This document shows positions 1 through 7,860 of a DNA stretch of 55,294 nucleotides, one piece after another. This stretch comes from Pseudorhodobacter antarcticus. Its GTDB lineage: Bacteria > Pseudomonadota > Alphaproteobacteria > Rhodobacterales > Rhodobacteraceae. The notes beneath the pieces were generated by a model, which saw only the letters and a program-made list of their open reading frames with translations, had not been told where the DNA came from and made no database searches. The position numbers were made by a program, and so were the translations under genes. Where the stretch lies: NCBI GenBank assembly GCA_945862435.1, contig CAMAXX010000018.1, positions 1 through 55,294 on the forward strand, read 5' to 3'. Position 1 is the first letter of the stretch. Each line of letters starts with the position of its first letter.

Positions 1-165
1 GGCACATCCATAGCGGGGGATGTGTATTTCAAGCAGTTCAATAATGCGGGCACGAGCAACGATTACACCCTGGTTTTCATCGACACCGACGCCGACAAAT
101 CCAGCGAAGGCGTGATTAAGGTGATGGGCCTGCATAATTTCACGGCGGGAGATTTTATTCTGTAG
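1..165 (+). CDS. C-terminal end of an RTX-type calcium-binding secreted protein (partial)
   Basis: An open frame enters from the left edge and ends at TAG 163-165, giving the last 54 residues. They closely resemble the C-terminus of the next RTX protein (ending at 2359): both have a KF/QF segment, a TNDYT-type core, an acidic I-D-D-A-D stretch and end in DFIL. This tail type is found in type I secreted Ca-binding proteins, where the secretion signal is C-terminal. The two genes therefore look like tandem paralogues. The repeat region of this protein lies outside the window, so its length and any other domains cannot be judged. Confidence 0.75.
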   Translation, partial: GTSIAGDVYFKQFNNAGTSNDYTLVFIDTDADKSSEGVIKVMGLHNFTAGDFIL

Positions 166-271
166 GGGCAAATCTGCCAAATCTACGCGTAAGATTGGAT
201 TGCAAACCATCCCGCCAAAGCTAACCTGCTAGCTGCCTGATCTGCGCGGGCGATTTGCTGGGGACCCGCAC

Positions 272-496
272 GTGAGCTCGTTTGGAAGCGTTTTTGAACT
301 ATCGTGGCTGAGTGGCGCAGATGGGATTGTGATTAATGGCGTGGCGGCGGGTGACTACTCTGGCCGTTCTGTTGCATCGGCGGGCGATGTGAATGGCGAT
401 GGATCTGACGGCCTGATCATTGGGCCAAATTTCGTCAATCCAACTTGAAACAACACTTGTGGCGCGTCTTACGTGGTATTTGACACATTGCTCTAG
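272..496 (+). pseudogene. Relic of an FG-GAP (integrin-alpha type) repeat, interrupted by an in-frame stop
   Basis: Translating from GTG 272 gives a classical FG-GAP blade: DGIVINGVAAGDYSGRSVAS, then AGDVNGDG and LIIG. The family normally continues into a GASYVVFG-type strand. Here the frame meets TGA at 446-448, but reading through it resumes with GASYVVFD before TAG at 494-496, so the frame is preserved across the first stop. The aspartate-rich DVNGDG loop is the usual Ca-binding site. FG-GAP beta-propellers are often joined to RTX tails, so this is probably the decayed N-terminal part of a neighbouring RTX gene. Recoding at the TGA is formally possible but unlikely, given the second stop. 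Confidence 0.65.
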
Positions 497-688
497 ATCT
501 GCTACCGCGCAGCTCCGAGGTTGCCGTCTGCTTGTTGTCTGGCTGACAAATTCTGATCTGCAAGCGTGCAAACTTGCCGCACAGATTCAAAAAGTAACCA
601 AAATCCAGTTTAATTGGTTTTGTCCGCAGGCGGCCTTGGCCAGTCATGCGGGCAAGACGTAGCCTTTAGGGGCTCCTTGAAAGATGAA
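497..688. other. Non-coding or decayed stretch before the second RTX gene
   Basis: About 190 bases between the FG-GAP relic and the preferred ATG of the RTX gene. I see no convincing conserved coding potential and no strong hairpin. An upstream in-frame TTG at 614 could extend the RTX protein by 25 residues, but that extension has no family resemblance. The stretch may be further decayed propeller sequence plus the promoter of the RTX gene. Confidence 0.35.
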
Positions 689-2359
689 ATGACAATTTTT
701 ACCTTTGGGCCGAAACCTTCTTTGTTTTCTACAGACGATGCGACAACAGCGGCCTTGTCGAGCGATATGATCCTTTTTGCAACTATCTCTGGCATTAGCT
801 CCGCAGGGGACGGCGCCATTACATTCGTAACCTATGGTGGGACCTACATCATTTTCAGCGGCGCTGGGGCTGATACCATTACGACCAGCAGTGGAAGCGA
901 TTTTATATTCGCCGGAGAAGGGGCCAATACGATTTCTGGGCTGGCTGGCGACAAAATCATCATCGTCGGTGCGGGTGCGGATACCATTACCGTGACAAAT
1001 GGCAACAATACGATCCACGCTGGAGATGGCGCGAATACGATTATCACTGGCTACGGAACAAACGTCATCTTCAGCGGTGCCGGGGTTGACACAATAACGA
1101 CAGGCGGCGGCGGCAGCTACCTCGATGCCGGAAACGGAGCCAACACCATTACCACCGGTAACGGAAATGACACGATCACCTCTGGAATTGACGCCGACAC
1201 TATTACCTCGCAGGACGGTAACGATACCATCATCGTAACAGGCGGCAAGGACACGATCGATGCGGGCGCAGGAAATGACACCCTGGCTGTCGACTACTCT
1301 GCGGCGACAGCAAACATCGCAAACAGTGCTTTTGTTGGCTCTTTAGCTGCCGGTTATGCGGGAAATTTTGACTTAAACGGTGCAACCGCCGCCACATATA
1401 CGAATGTCGAGCATTTTAGCGTTACCACAGGAAGCTTTGATGACTCGATCAAGACCGGCGCTGGCAATGACAAGCTGATGGGTTGCGCTGGGGCGGATAC
1501 GCTTGACGGATGGCTCGGTGACGATACGGCAGGCTACTCATCGTCTTCAACAGGGGTGGTGGTAAATCTTGCGACTGGCATCAACACTGGCGGTGATGCT
1601 ATGGGCGATATCCTGATCGGCATCGAAAACCTGACTGGCTCGTCCCACAACGACAGTCTGTCAGGCGACGCGGGTGACAATTCCATCAGCGGTGAAGCTG
1701 GGTCTGACACGCTGAACGGCGGCACCGGCAGCGACATGCTGATCGGCGGCTTAGGCGACGACAGCTATGTGACCGATGGAAGCGATACTATCACCGAAAG
1801 CTTAGGTGCAGGAACCGACCTAGTTCTGTCATCGGCAACCGCGACTTTGGGTTCGAATCTTGAAAACCTGACGCTGACGGGATCTGACGCGATCAGTGGC
1901 ACGGGCAACACTCTGAACAACACCCTAACGGGCAATAGTGCTGCGAATAATTTAAACGGCGGTGCTGGGGCTGACGAGTTGAACGGCGGAATGGGAAGAG
2001 ACCTTTTACGTGGCCAAGCGGGTAATGATACGTTCATTTTCAAAAATGTGCTGGAATCGCGGAAAACGGCGACCACATCGGATGGAATAAGCGATTTCGT
2101 CCGTGGTCAGGACAAGATAAACCTAAGCGCCATTGACGCCTTTGCGTCGTCTGGCTCAAATGACACATTCATCTGGAAAGGGACTGCGGCAATGGGCAGC
2201 ACGACCCAAGGCGAAGTGCGTTACCAAAAGTTTGACAACAAAGGCACGACCAACGATTACACAATGGTCTGGATCGATAATGATGCCGACACGGGCGTCG
2301 AAATGGCGATCCGTCTGACGGGGCTTTATAATCTTTCGGCGTCGGATTTTATTTTATAG
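689..2359 (+). CDS. RTX-type calcium-binding protein, probably type I secreted
   Basis: A protein of 556 residues from ATG 689; an alternative TTG at 614 would add 25. There is no N-terminal signal peptide. From about residue 65 to 230 it carries short glycine/aspartate-rich repeats (GADTIT, GANTI, GNDTI patterns). A second block at about 330-370 and 435-465 has more canonical GG-x-G-x-D nonapeptides (LNGGTGSDMLIGG, LNGGAGADELNGG). The last 115 residues form a serralysin-like C-terminal domain (GNDTFIF, then DGISDF, DKINLSAIDAF) ending in DFIL. Such proteins bind Ca2+ in a beta-roll and leave the cell through an ABC/MFP/TolC exporter, which is not in this window. The first repeat block is degenerate, with many T/I residues in place of the consensus. 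The gene converges on luxI, and base composition is visibly AT-richer than the housekeeping genes. Substrate or catalytic role is unknown. Confidence 0.85.
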   Translation: MTIFTFGPKPSLFSTDDATTAALSSDMILFATISGISSAGDGAITFVTYGGTYIIFSGAGADTITTSSGSDFIFAGEGANTISGLAGDKIIIVGAGADTITVTNGNNTIHAGDGANTIITGYGTNVIFSGAGVDTITTGGGGSYLDAGNGANTITTGNGNDTITSGIDADTITSQDGNDTIIVTGGKDTIDAGAGNDTLAVDYSAATANIANSAFVGSLAAGYAGNFDLNGATAATYTNVEHFSVTTGSFDDSIKTGAGNDKLMGCAGADTLDGWLGDDTAGYSSSSTGVVVNLATGINTGGDAMGDILIGIENLTGSSHNDSLSGDAGDNSISGEAGSDTLNGGTGSDMLIGGLGDDSYVTDGSDTITESLGAGTDLVLSSATATLGSNLENLTLTGSDAISGTGNTLNNTLTGNSAANNLNGGAGADELNGGMGRDLLRGQAGNDTFIFKNVLESRKTATTSDGISDFVRGQDKINLSAIDAFASSGSNDTFIWKGTAAMGSTTQGEVRYQKFDNKGTTNDYTMVWIDNDADTGVEMAIRLTGLYNLSASDFIL

Positions 2360-2365
2360 GGGTAA

Positions 2366-2396
2366 TTCCCTACGCAAGATTTCCTTGCGCAGGGAA
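2366..2396. terminator. Hairpin between converging RTX gene and luxI
   Basis: An inverted repeat with 13-base arms (2366-2378 and 2384-2396), one mismatch and a 5-base loop, lies 6 bases after the RTX stop and 6 bases beyond the luxI stop. There is no clean T-run on either side, so it is probably a bidirectional barrier or an mRNA 3'-end stabiliser rather than a textbook intrinsic terminator. Confidence 0.6.
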
Positions 2397-2402
2397 ATAC
2401 GC

Positions 2403-3212
2403 CTAGTGCGCGGGATGCAGACCCTGCTGAACCAAATGGTCAACCAAACGCTGGGCGGCGCGGCGCTCTTGCTCGGTTTGGGCTGCATCTAGTTGTGCGC
2501 GGCAATAAGACACGATGTCGGCCTGTGCGACATCCATTGCAGGCTGCGCTGGGGCGGGTTTTGGCCGCGCGTCCAGCAGCGCCCGCGCCGCGTTATCGCT
2601 GATAAACACCTCATCCAGAATGCCCGAAAATTCGCGCAGGCGGGCAATCCGTTCTTCCGTGCAGTCAATCAGGGCCGCCATGGCAGAAACCTTGCCCATA
2701 TCCGCCACTTTGCCCACATAATCATAAGGCGCATTGGCCGAGCGTTTCATCACCCTGTTCATGATTGGGTCAATCACGGTGATGATGTCGAGAATCCCCG
2801 AATTGCGGGCATATTCTAACATGCCAATCATAATTTCCGAGGTCGCCCGCGCAACGCCGCCCACCTGCACCCCCGCCGACAGCCTTTCGGTATCTACACA
2901 AAAGCGGGTGGATTCCCACAAGGTTGCGCTGCGCAGCGGGGGCTGGCCATTCAGAATTGTATGGAACACATCCGACAGCATATGTGGCCCCGTGGTTTGC
3001 AGAAACCGCGCACAAGACACAAGCTGCCCGCCCTGGTCCAACCCGATCACATAGGCTGGGTCTAAATCATCAAACTGGTCGTATTCGCGGCCATTATTGA
3101 CCTGAACCTCCCATCCTAAACGCCCGCCAAACACTCGGGCACGCAACTGGAACATCTCGTCCAAGACATCTGAAAAACGATCTTGGTTAAGGGCATCGAT
3201 CACAAGTATCAT
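2403..3212 (-). CDS. LuxI-family N-acyl-homoserine lactone synthase
   Basis: Makes an acyl-homoserine lactone signal from S-adenosylmethionine and an acyl-ACP/CoA in the cytoplasm. The signature residues of the family are all present with canonical spacing: R24, F28, W34, D45, D48, R69, E100 and R103. The ATG start has a GGAGG ribosome site 7 bases upstream. At 269 residues it is longer than typical LuxI proteins (about 190-220); roughly the last 60 residues, rich in alanine, glutamine and arginine, form an extension after the synthase fold. It follows luxR by 111 bases on the same strand, and that gap holds a lux-box-like dyad. Acyl chain length cannot be read from the sequence. Confidence 0.92.
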   Translation of the reverse strand: MILVIDALNQDRFSDVLDEMFQLRARVFGGRLGWEVQVNNGREYDQFDDLDPAYVIGLDQGGQLVSCARFLQTTGPHMLSDVFHTILNGQPPLRSATLWESTRFCVDTERLSAGVQVGGVARATSEIMIGMLEYARNSGILDIITVIDPIMNRVMKRSANAPYDYVGKVADMGKVSAMAALIDCTEERIARLREFSGILDEVFISDNAARALLDARPKPAPAQPAMDVAQADIVSYCRAQLDAAQTEQERRAAQRLVDHLVQQGLHPAH

Positions 3213-3272
3213 CGTTGTTCCTCCATTGCTGTGGTCAGTGCAACAAGGTTAACAACGCAAAGGTTAAATTGA

Positions 3273-3292
3273 TATGCGGTGAATCCCGTATA
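3273..3292. promoter_or_regulatory. Candidate lux box upstream of luxI
   Basis: A 20-base imperfect dyad: TATGCGG, a 6-base spacer, then CCGTATA (arms match 6 of 7). It lies 61-80 bases before the luxI start, and its length fits LuxR-type operators. It is the best dyad in the luxR-luxI gap. The sequence itself is not a recognised consensus. Confidence 0.5.
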
Positions 3293-3323
3293 GGTTGTTT
3301 TTTAAGCGCGCCACATCAAACCA

Positions 3324-4025
3324 TCAAAGTGGATAGATCATGCCCATCGCAATCGCCCGCGCCACGGCCTGCGGCGTAGTCAGCGCGTACAGTTTATGGC
3401 GGCCAGATCGCAGATGCACCTCAACGGTGCGGTGCGAAATACCCAAAATATCGCCCACATCTTGCTGCGATTTGCCCGCTGCGGTCCACTGCAAAATCTC
3501 AATCTCGCGCGTCGACAGATGCGGGGCGTGCAAAGTGCGGGTCAGCGTATGGCTGCGCATCGCCCCGTCATGCACATGCACTGCAATCGATTGCAGCTCG
3601 GACAAGATGGTTGGGATCAACCCATTCCATTCGTCGGTTTTGCAATTGCGCGTCACGCTTAGCATGCCGACATCGCCGTAAGGGCCGCGTACGGGAATGG
3701 TCAGCCCTTGCGGCACAATGCCAAAATCGGCAGCGTTTCTAAAGACCCGATCAAAGTTCTGGGTCTTTTCCAGCCGCGCCCAATGGACAGGCGCAATACT
3801 GCGGGCCGCTGTGGCCAGTGTAGGGTCGTAAAGATGCAGTTGTTCGTCCAAATACAACTGCTTCCACTGTTCAGGATAGGTCACATAGGCATGGATGGTG
3901 CCCGCAATTAGGTTGCTTCCAGCATAGGCAGCATGATCAAAGCCAAACTTTTGACGAATGCGGTCAAGGATCTCGTCAAAATCTGCGGGTTTAGCCCCCG
4001 CGGCGCCAAGATCAATCAGATCCAT
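3324..4025 (-). CDS. LuxR-family acyl-homoserine lactone responsive regulator
   Basis: A receptor/activator of 233 residues that should bind the signal made by the neighbouring LuxI. The N-terminal autoinducer domain keeps the ligand-contact set of TraR/LasR: W54, Y58, D67-P68, W82 and G107. The C-terminal HTH (about 168-225) has the LSTREIEIL and AAGKS...ILGISHRTVEVH pattern. I chose ATG 4025 because the receptor domain begins just after it and an AGGCGG-like ribosome site precedes it; the open frame continues upstream without domain similarity. The start overlaps the end of the XRE gene by 14 bases, indicating translational coupling. Confidence 0.9.
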   Translation of the reverse strand: MDLIDLGAAGAKPADFDEILDRIRQKFGFDHAAYAGSNLIAGTIHAYVTYPEQWKQLYLDEQLHLYDPTLATAARSIAPVHWARLEKTQNFDRVFRNAADFGIVPQGLTIPVRGPYGDVGMLSVTRNCKTDEWNGLIPTILSELQSIAVHVHDGAMRSHTLTRTLHAPHLSTREIEILQWTAAGKSQQDVGDILGISHRTVEVHLRSGRHKLYALTTPQAVARAIAMGMIYPL

Positions 4026-4518
4026 CCTGCCGCCTCTTGTCCAACGAAGAGCCGTGGCTTGCGACCAAAATAAGCGGCCCATCGCTGTGAGGCGCGGCGG
4101 CGGTATTCGAGGGCGTGGCAAACTGCGCCAGTTTGCCCCCCTCTTTCGAGATCGAGACGACCAATTCCAGCACAGCCTGCTTCTGCGTTTCATTCAGCCT
4201 CTGGAAATGCGTCATCAGCGCCGCCAAATACTTACCATTTTGCACAGCATCAGCGGTTGGTCGTGCCTTTATAGGCACCAGAGTTGTCATAGCGCCTGGC
4301 CCGTCCGGATAGCGCTGAAAAAATGCCGAAACCTCAACGCCCAAATGGCTGGCAATCGCCATCAGCCGTGCGGCGGTGACACGGCTTTTTCCCGCTTCAT
4401 GGCTGCGCAACTGCGCCAAAGAGATGCCTACAGCATTGGCCAAATCAGTTTGTGAAATGCCCTGCAGCCAGCGGTAATGCCGAATACATTTTCCAATGGT
4501 CGAATCTATTTTATCCAT
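4012..4518 (-). CDS. XRE-family (Cro/CI HTH) transcriptional regulator in the quorum-sensing operon
   Basis: A DNA-binding protein of 168 residues. The XRE helix-turn-helix spans about residues 8-62 (GKCIRHYRWLQGISQTDLA, then VGISLAQLRSHEAGKS). Residues 90-130 are probably helical and could serve dimerisation; the tail is rich in A, S and P. It is the first gene of an operon with luxR, sharing 14 bases, so the two should be co-expressed. A XRE gene fused in operon to luxR-luxI is unusual; it may gate quorum sensing by binding the palindrome at 4612-4632. Its target is inferred only from position. The ribosome site before ATG 4518 is weak. Confidence 0.8.
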   Translation of the reverse strand: MDKIDSTIGKCIRHYRWLQGISQTDLANAVGISLAQLRSHEAGKSRVTAARLMAIASHLGVEVSAFFQRYPDGPGAMTTLVPIKARPTADAVQNGKYLAALMTHFQRLNETQKQAVLELVVSISKEGGKLAQFATPSNTAAAPHSDGPLILVASHGSSLDKRRQDGSD

Positions 4519-4611
4519 AACTCGCTTCGCACTCGCAAAAAAGGGCCTGCTTCACCAACTGAAGGCTATGAAAACATTCATTCAATTAGGCTGCAAGTAA
4601 AACGAAAGCTT

Positions 4612-4632
4612 AATGCATCGCCGCGATGCATT
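4612..4632. promoter_or_regulatory. Perfect 21-base palindrome upstream of the XRE-luxR operon
   Basis: AATGCATCGC and its exact reverse complement flank a single C. The centre is 104 bases upstream of the XRE start and 38 bases beyond the end of the GNAT gene. It could be an operator for the XRE or LuxR protein, or a short terminator-like stem for a transcript entering from the GNAT side; no T-run follows on the minus strand. Confidence 0.5.
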
Positions 4633-4659
4633 TAACTTACCCTAAGGTTGTATTCCGCC

Positions 4660-5166
4660 TTAGTTTGTGCCGCTGGCCTTAACCACGCGGCCCACAATCC
4701 CATCCCAAGCGCCTGTTTTTAAGGCAAGACCCAAGATGCGGTCAGGATTGGTGGGCGGGGGCATGTCAACCGCCGACAATTTGGCAAACCCAAAGCGGCC
4801 GTAATAGGGCGCGTCTCCGACCAGCAGCACCCGCTCCCATCCCAGCCGCCGCGCTTCGGCCAGACTTTCGTTGATAAGCAGCCCGCCCAGCCCTTCGCCC
4901 TGCCGAGTGGGGTGCACAGCAATTGGGCCCAGCAGAAGCACATCTTCGGCCTCGTTCTTTGCCAAAATCTCTGCAGGCCAATAGCGGATGGCAGCGGCCA
5001 AAGTACCATCATCATCGCGCAGAATAAGGCACAATCCCGCCACTGTCGGCACGCCATCGCGCAATCGATAGGATGACAGCGCCGCGCGCGACGGTGCAAA
5101 GCACAGATCATACAGCGCCTCGACTTCCCACCAGTCGGCCTCGATTTCCTCGGAAAGTCTATACAA
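4660..5166 (-). CDS. GNAT-family N-acetyltransferase (YhbS-like)
   Basis: An acetyl-CoA-dependent acyltransferase of 168 residues with unknown acceptor. Motif A is visible as LLLGPIAVHPTRQGEGLGG, where the RQGEGLGG part contacts the acetyl-CoA pyrophosphate; the following ESLAEARRLGWERVLLVG and PYYGRFGF segments are typical of the YhbS subgroup. The start read here is TTG 5166, because no ATG lies before the fold begins and the family normally starts with a similar RLSEEI segment; the ribosome site is poor, so the exact start is uncertain. It stands alone, divergent from the flavin reductase. Confidence 0.78.
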   Translation of the reverse strand: MYRLSEEIEADWWEVEALYDLCFAPSRAALSSYRLRDGVPTVAGLCLILRDDDGTLAAAIRYWPAEILAKNEAEDVLLLGPIAVHPTRQGEGLGGLLINESLAEARRLGWERVLLVGDAPYYGRFGFAKLSAVDMPPPTNPDRILGLALKTGAWDGIVGRVVKASGTN

Positions 5167-5267
5167 GGGCGGCCCTGCCTAACGACGATGGAATCACTTG
5201 CAAATGCGCCTAGCATGGCCCCCAATCTGGATCAAACCCCTATGGTGCCGCGACCAGAAAGTTTGCC

Positions 5268-5855
5268 ATGTTTTACCAGCCCAAAGATGGCCACACCCTG
5301 CCGCATAACCCTTTTAACGCCATCGTTGCCCCGCGCCCGATAGGCTGGATTTCAACCCGCGCCACCACAGGGGATAACTTGGCCCCCTATTCGTTTTTCA
5401 ACGCAGTGGCCTATGATCCACCGCAGGTGATTTTTGCGGGCAGCTTGAAAGACAGCATTGCAAATGTGCAAGAAACGGGTGTGTTCGCCGTAAATATCGT
5501 GGCCCGCGCCCAACTGGAAAAGATGAGTGAAACCTCTGCCAAATTTGCACGTGGCGTGGATGAATTTGCCCGCGCAGGCGTTGCCAAAGCCGAATGTGAC
5601 ATAATCGATTGCCCCCGCGTGGCAGATAGCCCCGCCACATTGGAATGCCGCATGTCGCAGATCGTTTCCCTAGTGGGCGGGGAGGATTTTCTAGTCATTG
5701 GCACTGTCGTGGGCGTTCATATCGCGCCAAGCGCCCTTGACGCGCGGGGGCAATTCTCGCCCGCGCTGTTTGGCCAAATGGCCCGTCTAGGTTATATGAA
5801 CTACGCCGAGGTGCGCGAGGTTATCACCCTACCCCGCCCCAAAGACCCTGTTTAA
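5268..5855 (+). CDS. Flavin reductase family protein (FMN-binding split barrel)
   Basis: A protein of 195 residues with the flavin-reductase/DIM6 fold. The PRPIGWIST segment and [20 protein letters not shown] are typical FMN-contact regions of this family, which reduces or binds FMN for partner monooxygenases or acts on unknown substrates. The final four bases overlap the end of lolD on the other strand. No partner monooxygenase is nearby, so the physiological role is open. Confidence 0.82.
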   Translation: MFYQPKDGHTLPHNPFNAIVAPRPIGWISTRATTGDNLAPYSFFNAVAYDPPQVIFAGSLKDSIANVQETGVFAVNIVARAQLEKMSETSAKFARGVDEFARAGVAKAECDIIDCPRVADSPATLECRMSQIVSLVGGEDFLVIGTVVGVHIAPSALDARGQFSPALFGQMARLGYMNYAEVREVITLPRPKDPV

Positions 5856-6529
5856 ACCAACCGCCCCGCGTTAAGATGCAAAATGCGATCCATCTTGGCC
5901 GCCAGCGTAAGGTTATGCGTGGCAACCAGTGCCGACAGGCCCGTGCCGCGTACCAAATCCATCAGGGCCGCGAAAACTTGGTCAGATGTGGCGGGGTCTA
6001 GGTTTCCCGTAGGCTCATCCGCGAGCAGCAGGCGCGGGCCATTGGCCAGCGCGCGGCAAAAGGCCACGCGCTGCTGCTCGCCCCCCGACAGGGCCGCTGG
6101 GCGGTGGTCTGCGCGCGCAGCCACGCCGACGCGGGCCAGCAAATCCATCGCGCGGGCTTTCGCGGCCACCGCCGAAACACCCGCCGCCAGCTGCGGGATA
6201 ACAATGTTTTCCAGTGCGGAAAATTCGGGCAGCAGATGGTGGAATTGATAGATAAATCCCAAATCGCGGCCCCGCGCCAGCGTGCGGGCACTATCCCCCA
6301 GCCCACCCATATCGCGCCCCGCCAGCAGCACCTGCCCCGCGTCGGGCGTATCCAGCAGCCCCGCAATATGCAGCAAGGTTGACTTGCCCGCCCCCGATGG
6401 GGCCACCAGCGCCACCACCTCGCCCCGCGCAAGGGTCAGGTGGGCCCCGTTCAGAACGGACACTTCCGAAGGTGTGCCGCGTTTATACGCCTTGGTCACG
6501 CCGCGCAGTTCAAGAACGGGTTCACTCAT
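5852..6529 (-). CDS. lolD: LolD-type lipoprotein-releasing ABC transporter ATPase
   Basis: ATP-binding subunit, 225 residues, that drives release of outer-membrane lipoproteins from the inner membrane to LolA. Walker A is APSGAGKS (44-51), the signature LSGGEQQ (147-153), and Walker B LLLADEP (167-173); these and the short single-domain length match the LolD/MacB-like group. It follows the permease gene with an 8-base overlap, which makes the assignment firm as part of the Lol complex. Confidence 0.92.
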   Translation of the reverse strand: MSEPVLELRGVTKAYKRGTPSEVSVLNGAHLTLARGEVVALVAPSGAGKSTLLHIAGLLDTPDAGQVLLAGRDMGGLGDSARTLARGRDLGFIYQFHHLLPEFSALENIVIPQLAAGVSAVAAKARAMDLLARVGVAARADHRPAALSGGEQQRVAFCRALANGPRLLLADEPTGNLDPATSDQVFAALMDLVRGTGLSALVATHNLTLAAKMDRILHLNAGRLV

Positions 6530-7817
6530 AGCGCAGCGCCTCGACAGGGTTCATCCGCGCCGCACGCCGCGCAGGAAAAATGGTGACGATAAACGACAGG
6601 CCCAGCGACAGCGCCACTGCCGAGGCCACATCCCCCACCTGCAATTTTGCAGGCAGGGCATAGATGCCGCGAATGGACGGATCCCAAACATCGCCGCCCG
6701 AAATCAGGTTCACAAACGCCATGATCTGATCAATGTAGGCGGCAAATAGGCAGCCCAGCACCACCCCCGCAATCGTGCCAATCACCCCCGTGAACGCCCC
6801 GCACAGAAAGAATATGCGCAGCACCGACCCTTCGGTCAGCCCCATCGTGCGCAAAATGCCAATATCGCGGCCCTTGTTCTTGACCAGCATAATCAGCCCC
6901 GACACAATGTTTAGCGTGGCGATCAGCACCAGAATGGTCATGATGACGAACATCACGTTATCTTCAATCGTCAGCGCGCGCAAATAACTGCCCGCACTAT
7001 CGCGCCATGTCCAAAGTAGCGCGCCCTGCCCGCCTGCGGCAAGCAAAGCGCTGGAAAAATCGTCCACCGCTTCGGGGTTATCCACCATCACCTCGATTTC
7101 ATCGGCGAACCCTTCGCGGTTGAAATAGCTTTGCGCCTGATCCAGCGGCATATAGATGCGGGAATTATCAATGGCAAAACCGCCCGTGGTAAAGATATAA
7201 ACCACCTCATAGGCGTTGACACGCGGCGAGGTGCCCATGGCAGTTTTCACCCCCGTAGGCGCGATCAGTCGCAGACGATCGCCCACCACAATGCCCATCT
7301 GCCGCGCAATGCCCGACCCGACGGCGATGCCACTATCAAAGCGGGAAAGATCGCCCTGTGCCTCGGGCCCATGTGCCACGCGCGGTAGGGTAGAAATATC
7401 GGCGGCGCTGATGCCGTAAACCTCTGCCCCCGTGGCCCCCTGCCCTGCTGTCACCATCACCTGCCCCTTAACCAAGGGCGCGGCGCGGGTCACGCCTTCG
7501 GTGGCTTTGATCTGATCTGCGATGGCCGTGTAATCTTGGAAACCTTTTGTCACGCGGCCCAGATCATCAGCGCGCCCAATTGTGTACACCGACACATGCG
7601 CGTTCGCGCCCAAAATCGTATCGACCAATTCCGCCCGAAAGCCTGCGCGCACCGCCATTGTGGCAATCAGCGCAAACACCGCCAACGTGATGCCAATCAG
7701 CGAAATCCACGTCATCACCGACACACCGCCTTCGGCACGCTTGGCGCGCAGATAACGCCATGCGATCATCCATTCCACGGCGGAAAATGGGCGCGTTGTG
7801 CTGGTCGGTTGGGTCAC
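6522..7817 (-). CDS. lolC: Lipoprotein-releasing ABC transporter permease (LolC/LolE type)
   Basis: Inner-membrane subunit of 431 residues. One N-terminal membrane helix (about residues 30-50, [15 protein letters not shown]) is followed by a large periplasmic domain and three C-terminal helices (about 285-310, 335-365 and 395-415), the FtsX/LolC topology. It starts at GTG 7817, supported by an AGGAG site 7 bases upstream; the longer frame to 7880 has no family match. A single LolC/E protein suggests the homodimeric (LolF-like) version common in alphaproteobacteria, though a second permease could lie elsewhere. Confidence 0.9.
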   Translation of the reverse strand: MTQPTSTTRPFSAVEWMIAWRYLRAKRAEGGVSVMTWISLIGITLAVFALIATMAVRAGFRAELVDTILGANAHVSVYTIGRADDLGRVTKGFQDYTAIADQIKATEGVTRAAPLVKGQVMVTAGQGATGAEVYGISAADISTLPRVAHGPEAQGDLSRFDSGIAVGSGIARQMGIVVGDRLRLIAPTGVKTAMGTSPRVNAYEVVYIFTTGGFAIDNSRIYMPLDQAQSYFNREGFADEIEVMVDNPEAVDDFSSALLAAGGQGALLWTWRDSAGSYLRALTIEDNVMFVIMTILVLIATLNIVSGLIMLVKNKGRDIGILRTMGLTEGSVLRIFFLCGAFTGVIGTIAGVVLGCLFAAYIDQIMAFVNLISGGDVWDPSIRGIYALPAKLQVGDVASAVALSLGLSFIVTIFPARRAARMNPVEALRYE

Positions 7818-7860
7818 GTCAGGCTCCTTTTCCTTTGTGTTGCAGGCGCACCGCCGCGGG

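Noticed and set aside
446-448. Selenocysteine or other recoding at the TGA in the FG-GAP frame
   Set aside because: No hairpin resembling a SECIS follows, the position is a loop not a catalytic site, and a second stop follows 16 codons later; decay is simpler.
840-1290. Repeated short units that could suggest a CRISPR or tandem-repeat array
   Set aside because: Units encode glycine/aspartate RTX-type repeats in one frame and vary in length and sequence; no constant repeat with unique spacers.
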